A stretch of 64,000 nucleotides of DNA from Ailurus styani (Eukaryota; Chordata; Mammalia; Carnivora; Ailuridae), in the NCBI GenBank assembly GCA_002007465.1, contig LNAC01000687.1:431257-495256 (forward strand). Reading direction: 5' to 3'. The notes below the pieces were generated by a model that was not told the origin of the DNA, ran no database searches, and saw only the letters and a program-made list of their open reading frames with translations. Of this stretch, positions 1 to 11,100 are shown one piece after another (position 1 is the first letter of the stretch; each line of letters begins with the position of its first letter). The position numbers and the translations under genes are program-made.

Positions 1-3000
1 CGCGCCGCCCGGGGGGGTGTGCAAGGCGCGGGGCGGGGCTGCGGGGTCTCTGGGGACCGGGCGCGGGGGCCCCGGGCGGTGCGACTCGGCGCCGGGAAGC
101 AAGGACGGGATCGGGGTGGGTGCACCCCAGGGCAGCGCCCAGGACAGGTGCCCGGGTCGGGGATGGTGGGTGAGGGCCTTCCTGAGCAACCCCTCTGTGC
201 GGGAGAGGTGCCGAATCCGGAGAGGGCAGGGGTGCAAGGCCTCCGGCTCCCTGGGGGGCTCGGTGGGCCTCCCCTCCCCTCCACACTCTTAGCTCGGGCT
301 CCGACTCTGGGGACCTACGAAGGAGCTTCCGGAGCTTTAATGGAAGCCCTGTCTGCCGCGGCAGCGCACGTGAGGGGAGGGGTGGAGGAGGGCCCTGCCC
401 ACGTGCGGAGGCGGGAGGGGGTCTCCGAGGAAAACCCGGTCAGTCAGCCTCCCAGTGCTAGGAGGGAGTGGGAGGGAGGCGACTGGGCAGCCAGCACCTC
501 CATGCTCAGAGTGTTTGGGGTCCAGTAACAGGCTGGGAAACTGAGGCTGACTGGAGGAGCAACTGCCCCAGGCCCGTTGTGATTGGGGGCCGGGTCACAC
601 CTGCCTCTCCCTGGCAGCTGCGTTTGTGCCTGCTGTGGGTCTTTGGTATGGCCCCTAGGGTCAAGCCACTGACTGTCCCAGAGATGTGAGGGTCATCTGG
701 GGGGAGTCCGGGCCACTGTGTGGCTGATGGATGGGGGCTGGGCTTGGAGAAGCTGGGGTGGGTGACAGCCAGCCCTGCTATCCCCTGCAGCCTTGCTTCC
801 CCAGTCTACTGGAAAGCGGCCTGCTGCCCTGGAGGGCTGAACCCCCATCTGCCTGGGGTGGGCAGAGGCTCTGGGCATCAGGAGAGGGCATCTGTGGTGG
901 CCAAGGGCTTGCCCTCTGGTGAGAGATGCCAGCCTGAGTTGTCTTGGATTCTATCAGGGATGGCTGTGCTGGGGTGGAGGGGGTAGGGGGACATGTTCAT
1001 CCCTTCATCCCTCCATTCATTCATTCAGTTGGTCAGTCATTCAGTGCCAGCTGTCTTGTGCCCTCTGCGGGCCAGGACTGGGGATTGTGGGAGCCAGGTG
1101 TGGGATCCTACTTAACCCATTCCCTGCATGTGCAGTGGGACCACGGTCAGGGTGGCCACCTGTGTCAAGGTTTGCTCTTCACGATATACACCACGAGTGT
1201 TCATCTGTGAAGTGTGGTTGGTGACATGGATCCGTGCCTCTGGGACCCCAGTCCAGTCTCCCCCCCATTGTGACTGGGCTTGTTTCCCCATCTCCCTCTG
1301 CCGTTCGCACACGTACCTTGGAGGTGGCTGTGGGCTTTTACCCTCTGTACATTGGCTCATGTCTTCCATTCTACTCTCCATGTCCCTTAGATCTGGCCAC
1401 CAAGGTAGGACTGGCACTATCCCGCTTGTCCTTTGGCCGTGATATCCCGGGTTCTTTCTGTTTCCGTATGAGGAAGCTGAGCCCCAGGTGTGTGACAGGG
1501 CCTAAGGCCCTCTCTCTGTGCCTCTGGGAACCCTCTTGAGAGCAGTGGTGCCTGGTTGGGTTTACCTTTCTGAGTACTGGCCGCTCTTGACCCCTGGCTT
1601 GGAGTCTTGGGCCAGGCCCCTTCTACAAGTTCAAGGGAGCTCCTGGGAAACCCCAGGTCTGGATAGCAGCCCCACTCTGGGCCAGGCCTGTTGACCTTGG
1701 ACTAGGTAGACCATGGACAGGAGTGCCAGGGGACAGTTTGACGCCTGGAGGTGGGTGATGGGAGGCAGGTCAGTGGTCCCAGGAAGAGGGGCAAGAATGA
1801 AGCTAGGGCTGAGGAAGGGTGATAAGAGAGAGTTGACAGGATTTGCCTTGGGATGTGAAGGGCTGGGTGTTGTGGGTCCAGGCTGGTGTTCATGTCTGGG
1901 ATGCAGGAGTGAGCTGAGCTGCACAGCCAGGAGTCTCTGCGGTTGTGTCGCCCGGGTAGGTGGACATGCGGTCCTAGAGCGGGGTCTTGAGGTCAGATGA
2001 AGATGCAGGCACCCCAGTCAGCTGCCTCTGTTGAGTGCCATCTGTGTGCCGGTCATCAGTCCAGTCCCACACCACCACCCCAAAGATGTTGCAGAGGCCT
2101 GAACCAGGGTTGACCTTGGGCCTTTCCCTGCCTCAGGCTTTGGTTCCCCACTCTGCTGCCAGCTCTGAGACCCCCCAGAGTGGGTGGTTGAGGGGGTGTC
2201 TGGGGAGTCTGGACACGGGGTGGAGGAGACAGGAGGAGGTAACAGGGATGTGTTGGTACGTGCAAGTCCCTTTGGGGGCAGTGGGCGCTGTGTACTGGGG
2301 GCCGTTAGGACAGCATGCAGATGGACGTGCTTGGGCCCGTGGGCCAGGCTGGGTGCTTACACACCCACCTGTATCTGTGCACATGTCCCTGTTGGGATGC
2401 ACCAGGTAAACGCATGCATGTCCAGGTCCTTCTCTGCAAGTGTGCCCAGGCGTGTGTAACGGGGGCCGGGCCTTGCTGTGATCACCGGCTGACTCACGCT
2501 CCCGCCCGCCTGGGTGAAGTCATCGCCTGTTTTTAGCTCCCTGAGGTCATTTGCCAGTGGGGGCTCTTGGGGCCTCAGGATCCCACTACCAAGCCGCCTG
2601 GGCTGGGCATTAGTGGGCGATGCTGCAGGGTTGCCAGGCCTTGGTGGGGGGGTCCTGGCTCTTCTGGACCCCCATCCCTTCATCCCCTCAACTGCACTGT
2701 GTCATACCCTCGTTACAGGCTAGACTGAGAATAAACTGAGTCACGGTAACACTGAGGTCTGAGGTGTGCTTCCTCTTCCTCTTCCCTCCTCACACCCACC
2801 CCCTAACCAGGGAGTTGGAGGCTCTTCTCTGAGAGTGTTAATGTTTGCAGATCTCCTCCGGGGCCGTGTCCTCCTGGCAGTGCTCTGGTCCCCTCTTGTG
2901 GGTCTTGCTCCTTGCCCCTCCCCTCCACTTGTAGCTGCAAGGCTGTGGCCCTAGCCCCTCCATGCCTGCACACACACCCCCGCCAGGGCCCAGCAGAGAG

Positions 3001-5001
3001 AGAGCTCAGCGCCTGACACACATTTGCTCCCACAGTTGCCAAATACAGGTGGGCAGCCACGGCTCTCCCTGAACCTTCTGCTCCGTAACTGCCCCGGCTC
3101 CCAGTGCCCTCAGAGAAGAGCCCAGGCCGCCTTCCCTGGCAGCCCAGCAGCATGGCCCTATTCAGGGTCTCAGCTTACTCCTCTTTCTCAGGGAACATCG
3201 TTCCTCCTTCCTGGCCACATTCCCATCACGCATTCCACCTACAACCCCAAACTCAGTGGCAGCCAAGGCTGTGGCCACAAGGGGTGAGGCGTAGCTGAAA
3301 GGTCTTGCAAAACTGCCTTCCCTGTGGATGCCTATTCATGGTTTGTGGAGTCCTGGTTAAGCCTCTCTTTTCTGTCAGCCCTCAGTTTCCCTTTCTATGA
3401 AATCACATACTATTGTCCTGTGAGGTCCTGCTTCTGGGGGCAGAGGCTGCATTCTGTGACTTCCTTCCTGTATCTCCAAAGCCCAAGGCATATGTCTGTC
3501 CTAACATGGTGCATGTCTCTCTCTGGACCCCTGAAGAGTTGCAGGGGCCCAGAATCTCAGCACTGTGTGCATTTGGGGGTTTAAGCATTTTGTCAGGACA
3601 GGACCCAACCTGAGGAGACTCCGCACCCTGAGGACCTTGGGAGGCAGGCCCCAGGGCAGCTCTGGGCACCTAGGCTTGCACACCTCCCAGGCCCAGGAGC
3701 AGAGTAGGGCTCTGGTGGCCGGCAGATAGGGGTGTGGCCTCCCTCCGGCCTCAGCTCCATTTCTGGGTAGGGCCTCAGAGGCCTGGGGCCCAGACAGGGG
3801 ACCCATTCCTCAAGGCACAGCATCTGGGCCACAGAGCAGGGCCTGTCCTTCCACTGACCTGGCCCCCGCTGCCCAAGAATGTGCTCCTGCTCGCCTGCCC
3901 ACTACGGCTTGGGTTTCAGCCCCTACCCATGCTGGCCAGATGCTAATCCTGGGACATTGGCATGGTGCAGAGACCCATGCGGTCAGAGGCCCAGGGGTAG
4001 ATGGACTTCGGCTCTCGGCCCCCTTTGCCAGTCAGCACAGTCAGTTCAGCTCTGCTGTGGACTGGCTTGTCCTCTTCGAGCCTCTATTTCCCCAGTGGCA
4101 AGTCTGGCCATAGACTTTGGGGCCTTAAAGGGGCCTCTGTCCAGAGCTATCTTGCCTGGAATTCCGCCACTGTCATCCTGTGCAAGGCTAAAGGCAAGGG
4201 GAGCTGCAGCTGGGGAGACCCGGGGGGAGGTATATGGGGAGGGGAAACCAGGGTTCCCGTCAAGGACTAACTGGGCACACCTGGCCTGAATCACCATCTC
4301 TGGGCTCTGAGAAAACACCCAGAACCTCAATGGGGAGCTCCAAATGCTGGCCCAAATGAGGTAGGGCCCGGCTGTGCCCACTCAACGCCCCAGGAGTGTC
4401 CAGGCCGGAAGGAGCAAGGGTATTTTGGGCATTCTGAGAACTGGGTATTTCTGTCCTGCGAGGGTGTCTGGCTGGCTTTGGGAGCAGTGGGGGCCTGGGT
4501 GTGGCCCTGGGGAGTCAGTGAGCAGTGCTGAAACTGCTCCCCCAAGGCCTCTGCACTCAAGGTTTCCTGGGGGGAGGCCCAGGACACAAGAAGGCCCAGC
4601 CAAGGGTGGTGAGCCATGTCCCAAGTTCAACCTGCAGGTCCCACCAACCTCCTTGGGTCACCAGGAACCTGTAGCAGTCAGGCCTTGCAGCTCAGACAGG
4701 GCTGCCTGAGATTGCACTGCTGGGGTCACGGGCTTCATCTGCCAGCTCAGCCCAAGGAGGTGCCAGGGCTGGGGGAGGTCAAACCCAAAAGCCCCCTGTG
4801 GGATAGGGCAACAGGGCCAGGCAGCCCCATGGCGTTCAGAGGCAGGAATGGGCTGGGGCTGAGACAGGGCCTTGGGTCCTTGGGTTCCAGGGGTGGGTAG
4901 AAGGCCCTCCGGGCCTCTAGGCCAGCACTAGCATCTACACTCCAGGGCCAGGAGAGCTGTGGGTCCTCCCACTGACACCCACCCTGCCCCCTCTTGCCCA
5001 G
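1..5001 (+). other. ARVCF intron, GC-rich at its left end
   Basis: No ARVCF coding exon could be recognised here. The first 530 bases are GC- and CpG-rich. Elsewhere there are decayed fragments resembling L2/MIR repeats (a CATT-type run at 1012-1030, and MIR-like text near 2020-2070, 3380-3400 and 4070-4120). The remainder is unique intronic sequence with no further signal seen. Confidence 0.7.
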
Positions 5002-5160
5002 GAGCAAAGCCCAGGCAGCCAGGCCTCACTGGCCACAATGCCAGAGGCGCCCGAGGTACTGGAGGAGACAGTGACAGTAGAGGAGGACCCCGGCACCCCC
5101 ACCTCCCACGTGTCCATCGTCACATCAGAAGACGGCACGACCCGACGCACTGAGACCAAG
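5002..5160 (+). CDS. ARVCF: ARVCF coding exon (first visible)
   Basis: The acceptor CCCAG ends at 5001 and the donor GTATGG starts at 5161. The exon has 53 codons, phase 0 at both ends. It encodes [20 protein letters not shown] and then an acidic [20 protein letters not shown] stretch. An in-frame ATG at 5038 follows ACA and could start a shorter isoform lacking the coiled coil. In the full-length protein it is internal. Confidence 0.93.
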
Positions 5161-8100
5161 GTATGGCCAGGCCCAGGCAGTGGGCAAGTAGCCCGTGTAG
5201 CTACGGTTGTTCCACATACAGATGGGCCTCCCAGGGCCCACTCATTGGTCGGGTAGAAGACCGAGGCGACCCAGGCCCTTACCGGGCCAGCGTCCGGGCC
5301 TCTCAGGCTGCCCAGCCCACCCACTGGCCACCCACTTCCCCACCAGGTCACCAAGACGGTCAAGACGGTGACCACGAGAACAGTGCGCCAAGTGCCCGTA
5401 GGCCCAGATGGCATGCCCCTGCTGGACGGCGGCCCCCCACTAGGCCCCTTCGCAGATGGCCCTCTGGACCGGCACTTCCTGTTGCGCGGGGGTGGTCCAG
5501 CAGCCACGCTTTCCCGCGCCTACCTCAGCAGCGGGGGCAGCTTTACCGACGGCCCCGAGCCTCGTGATGTCCCCAGCTATGGCAGTCTCTCCCGGGGGCT
5601 GGGAGTGCGGCCGGCACGTGGCCCCCTTGGCCCAGGCCCTGTCGATGGCTGCTTCACACTGCCTGGCCGACGTGAAGCCTTCCCTGCAGGCCCCGAGCCT
5701 GTGCCGCCGGCCGGTCGCTCCCAGCCCGAGCGCTTCCAGGCAGAGCCATATGGCTTAGAGGATGACACCCGCAGCCTGGCTGCTGACGACGAGGGTGGCC
5801 CGGAGCTAGAGCCTGACTGTGGCACGGCCACAAGGAGGAGGCCTGAGTGTGGGCGTGGCCTTCGTACCAGGTGAGCACCCTGAGTGTGGCCACTGCCTCC
5901 AGGAAGTCTGCCTTCCACTCCCCCAGCAGAGAGTCCTCTGCAGGAAGCCTAGCTGCTGGGGCTAAGTTAGTTACACACGTTAGTTTGAATCAGCCTCAGT
6001 TCAAGGACAGCAACAGGGAAGCTTTTGGGATGGTGGAGGTTGCACTGGGAACCCTCCCTGGAAGTCTGGGGCATTAGGGAAGTCCGTGACCATGCCCAAC
6101 ACCCACTATCCCTGGTCTAGCCAGATGGCCATGAAGGTAGGAGCATAAGAGGCTCAGAGCATTTCTTCTGAGTCTGAGGCTCTAGCCTTTCCCCAGGCCT
6201 CAGTTGCTCCTGTCTACAGAAGCAACCAGAAGCTAGGCTCTCCAGCTCTTCCTGGCACAGACTCTGGTTCTGTCACCTCTGCCCTCAGTTTTTCCATCTG
6301 TAGAGTGAGAACATGATCACAGCCTTGGTATGGATTATGCTGTGTGACCACAGGCAATACACATGACCCCTCCTAGCCTCAATCCCTGCCCTAAGGAAGT
6401 AGGTTTGATGGTGGCATCCTGCAAGATGGTGACATCTTGTACTCTGGGGGACTGATGGTCTGAATACCCCTTATATGGTCCCACCAGGATGGCTGTGTGC
6501 AGGGAGGGTCACCTCCTGCCCCTATATCCTGGCAGATCGCACGTGGCAGAGATGGGCCTCATGGGAAAGCAGGACCCCAGTCACAGACAGATGTTTCATA
6601 GAAATGCATTTACCTCCAAATTGGGGAATGCTGCATGGTGATGGGAGTGAGTGAGCTCCTTGTCTCAGGGAGATCCAAGCCCTAATAACTACTGGCTGGC
6701 ATTTGGCCATGTCACTGGCTGTGAGTCAGTTCTTGCTGGCCTGGGGTGTGACCCGCAGCACCCACTCGGTACTCGGGGGTCCAGTACGGCTGCTGTAGAC
6801 CTATCCGCATCCTTCATGGGTTCATGGTCCGCTAGAGAAGCTAAGGGTGGGGTAGCCTTGGAGCAGGCATTCTCAGGCAGTGCTGAGATGTTCTTGCGCC
6901 CCGCCTGCCTGCATAGGCCCTATGAGGATGTGGCAGATGATGGCGGCGAGCTGATGGAGGAGCGGCCCCCGTTTCCGGCTGCGACAGCCCCCCTGGCCCA
7001 GCCGGAGCGGGGCAGCCTGGGCAGCCTGGACCGAGTGGTACGGCGGTCACCCTCCGTCGACAGCGCCCGTAAGGAGCCGCGTTGGCGGGACCCTGAGCTG
7101 CCGGAGGTCCTGGCCATGCTGCGACACCCTGTGGACCCTGTGAAAGCCAACGCGGCTGCCTACCTGCAGCACCTGTGCTTCGAGAACGAGGGCGTCAAGC
7201 GACGCGTGCGACAGCTGCGGGGCCTGCCTCTGCTCGTGGCTCTGCTGGACCACCCGAGGGCAGAGGTGCGGCGGCGGGCCTGCGGGGCACTGCGGAACCT
7301 CTCCTACGGCCGGGACACCGACAACAAGGCTGCCATCCGGGACTGTGGCGGTGTGCCTGCCTTGGTGCGCCTGCTGCGGGCTGCCCGGGACAACGAGGTC
7401 CGAGAGCTGGTCACGGGTGAGTGACGCCTGGCCTCCCCCACTGCCACTCACCCATTTGGAAGGAGTTCCAGCTGCTGGGGTTAGGCATTAGGCTTAGGCT
7501 GAGGTCCCCAGTCTCTCTACCTCTGGACTTCGCTGCTGCTCAGGCAGGTTCCCTCTCCACCTGCTCCGCCCCCTCCCCACACTCCAGGTCCAGCCTTCTG
7601 GTCCCACCCTCCAATGGGGCCAGTGCTGGGGGACTGTACCTTAAGGGACCCAATTGGCCAGGTAGGGTCATGTGACCACCTTTAGGTGGGGCCAGTGAAG
7701 CAGTAGCATCACCCCCCCACCACCCCCCAACGTGGCTAAGAAGGAATGAGGGAAGAGAATGCACCTGCCTGTCCAGCCACGGGCTCTGTCCCAGCCCCTC
7801 TGGTGCTTCCTCCCAGCAGGTGGCTACTGTTAGGTAGCTTGCCTGGGCCAGGGTGGGCACCTAGGACCCCTCACGGTTTTTGTTATTTCCTACCTTCCCT
7901 GGCATGTCGTGAGCAAGGTCACGGGGGGAGGTCGGAAGCTTGCTCACTGCCTGTGTGGTGAGCACGGGCTGGTTGATGGCGCCCTGCAGGCACACTCTGG
8001 AACCTGTCATCCTACGAGCCTCTGAAGATGGTCATCATTGACCACGGCCTGCAGACGCTGACCCACGAGGTCATTGTGCCCCACTCGGGCTGGGAGCGCG

Positions 8101-11100
8101 AGCCCAATGAGGATTCCAAGCCAAGGGATGCTGAGTGGACAACAGTCTTCAAGAACACATCGGGCTGCTTGAGGTGTGGGTGGGAGCTGGGCTCAGGCAC
8201 TCTGTGCAGCCACCCAAGACCGTTCCTGGTCAGGGAGGTGGGAGCCAGGCACCAGAGCCTGTACGCACACCTGGGAATGTCCTTGTGTCCTGTATAACCT
8301 GGAAGGCAGTTAGCCACCTGAGTCTTAGGAGGCTGCCAGCCACGTCACAGTTCCTGCCCAGGTCCAGAGAATGGGGCCTGATGGAGCTGTACTCAGCCCC
8401 AAGGGCAGCCTCTGGACAAGGTCTATCATGCTCTCACGTAGGACCCCATGTCTCCACCCCTGCTTGGCTTTGAGCCACGTTCCCATCACCATGACGGCCA
8501 GGGTAGGGGGAGCTAGGACCTTCATCTTCCATCTGCCTCAGAGGCCTCATTGCATGTCCTGGTGACCTCGGCCCTAATCCTCCAACCCTGGGCATCACGA
8601 CGGAGTCCCCACAGGGGGTCGGGGTCCCCTTGGTCCTGCCTGTCCATCAGGATAAAGCCCTGTGGCCCTCTGGGGTCCTCACCTCAGGGTAAGGTGGAAC
8701 TCAGGACCACAGGGGGAGCCCAGAATTACCTGTGCATAGATTCAGGACTCTGGACCCTTCCACTTCTGCTGGGCATCAGAGAAGGCCCCCTGCCCCACAC
8801 AGGTGCCAGGCCCGGGCTCCCTCCTAGGGTCTCCGTGGTTGGGACACTGTCAGTAGCCCTAACAGGGTGTCAGAGCCGGTCTTAAAGCTGACCTGACCCG
8901 GTGGGGGTGGGGGGGGTGGCTGGGAAATTCCCGTGGGAGCCAGGGGTCACCAGACTTGCTCTTGGCCCCCAGGAACGTGAGTTCGGACGGCGCAGAGGCC
9001 CGGCGGCGGCTCCGGGAATGCGAGGGGCTTGTGGATGCCCTGTTGCACGCCCTGCAGTCTGCTGTGGGCAGGAAGGACACAGACAACAAGGTGGGTGGGG
9101 TGAGGGGGCAGGGACGGACGTCCCTAGCAGGTCCCAGCGGGGTGAGTCTCACAGCCTCCTCCAAAGGGTTGGGGAGACGGAGCAGGGACTGGGCCCACGG
9201 AGCCCCGAACTAATGGGGCATGGGCCACACCCAAGTGGACATGCCATGAAGTCCCGCACCAGGCCCTGCCCACAGTGTGTTCTCCACCTTTTTCCTTCCT
9301 CAGCCCCTCCCTGGGAGTCCTCACCCCTGTGGGCCACCTAGCTGAGGCCTCCCATCTTTGCACCCCCAGTTCCTTCTGTGCGCACTGGCTGCGGCTAGGC
9401 TTCCCCGGGGAGGGTTGGCGGTCTCTGTGCCCACCTGGCCCTGCTCCACCATCTCTCCTTTCCCCGCAGTCGGTGGAGAACTGTGTGTGCATCATGCGGA
9501 ACCTGTCCTACCACGTGCACAAGGAGGTGCCTGGGGCCGACAGGTACCAGGAGGCTGAGCCGGGGCCCCCGGGCGGTGCTGCGGGCTCCCAGCGCCGGAG
9601 GAGGGATGACGCTGGCTGTTTCGGTGGCAAGAAGGCCAAAGGTGTGTGGGAGGGACTGGGGTACTGCACTCGGACTCCCCCTGCTACCCCAGGCTGAAGG
9701 GGCTCCATACCCGCAGCCGTCCCAGAAGCCAGAGACCACCTGGTCAGCTCGTGATGGGCAAGTGGGGAAGCAGGCAGCCCAGGAGGCCGTAGGGTCATCC
9801 GGCTGACAGGCCAGCCTCCCCTCATCTGCACTCTGGGGCCCCCCCGGGGAGGGCAGGGGTGAACCTACATGGTGTCCCTGCTGCTGCCTGGACTCAGTCT
9901 CTCAGTTCTGGGAAGGGTTCTTTGGGCCCATGTTTGGAAAGTGCTGAGAAGCCGATGCTGCCTCCCGGTGTTCACAGAGCACCTGAGGACCTTGAGATGG
10001 CCCGGGGGCAGCACCCCACTCTGCCTTCACGCCATCCTGCCTGGCATTTGCTGGGTGCAGTTTCCAGGATCCACATTCCAGGGGCGGCATCTCTGCACCA
10101 CCTTCACCTGCCCTTCCCCCTCCTTCCCCTCCCCATGTGGACCTGTTCTGAACCCAGGCCTCCCCTTTGTTGTTCCACTTCTGGGCATTCAGCCCTCCCC
10201 AGTATTCAGGGTGGGATTCCCCAACCCATCTGTTCAACCCAGGGTATGCAGGGGGAAGTCGAGGCCTCCTAGGAGGGTATGGGGGGGTGCTGCCCGCTCA
10301 GGCTCGTCTCCTCTCTCCTGTGCTTCCTCCGGCCGCCCAGAGGAGTGGTTCCACCAAGGTGAGTCCCTGTTTGTCCTGCTGTCCAGGCTCGGTGGGTGCA
10401 GTGGGCACCAGGGAGGTGCCACCCACCCTACCATCCAGGCAGTCATCTCCATGACGACTGCAGGGCGGTCCAGCCTCAGGGCCCTGCCCCATTCCCAGTC
10501 CCTTTCCCGGGCAGCCATCTCCATGACAACTGTGTGGACATGACAACGGCAGGAATGTCAGCCCTGGACTCACTGGGAGGCCAACGGGCTGTTCCTCTGT
10601 AAGCTCAGACCCAGCGACCCAGGCAGGGCTGGGCCTGGAGCTGGAGCAGGGAGAGTCAAGGGGGGGGCAAGCTCTGGGTGTATTTGTCCCCACAGGCCCG
10701 AGGGAGCAAAGTGTGCCCCTGAGAGTGAGGCCATGTGTGGCTTAAAGGGACCACACGAAGGCCCCGTGAGCTTGGGCAGAACAGGGTGCCCAGGTCATCC
10801 GAACTCAGCTCTGCTGCCTTTCAAAGGAGAAGACGCTTCCTCATCTGAGATGAGGGTGACTGCAAACTAGTGAGCTCACCTGTACCTCTTCTCTGTTCCA
10901 GGGAAGAAGGATGGTGACATGGACCGAAACTTTGACACACTGGACCTGCCCAAGCGAACTGAGGCTGCCAAAGGTGAGTGGGCGGCGGCAGAGTTCAGCC
11001 CTGGCCCGTCCAGGTAGCAAAGCTTTGTGCTACCAAGCAGGCTTGAAGGGCCTTGGGGATCTCATAGGGAAACAGCCCCCTCCCCCGCCAAAAGCTGTCC

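Noticed and set aside
1..528. Proteins in the GC-rich first 530 bases
   Set aside because: Two overlapping frames are open because of high GC. The peptides show no recognisable domain and fit intron or CpG-island sequence.
4935..5507. 190-aa frame antisense to ARVCF exons
   Set aside because: A shadow of the conserved ARVCF exons on the opposite strand. The sense strand carries the recognised protein.
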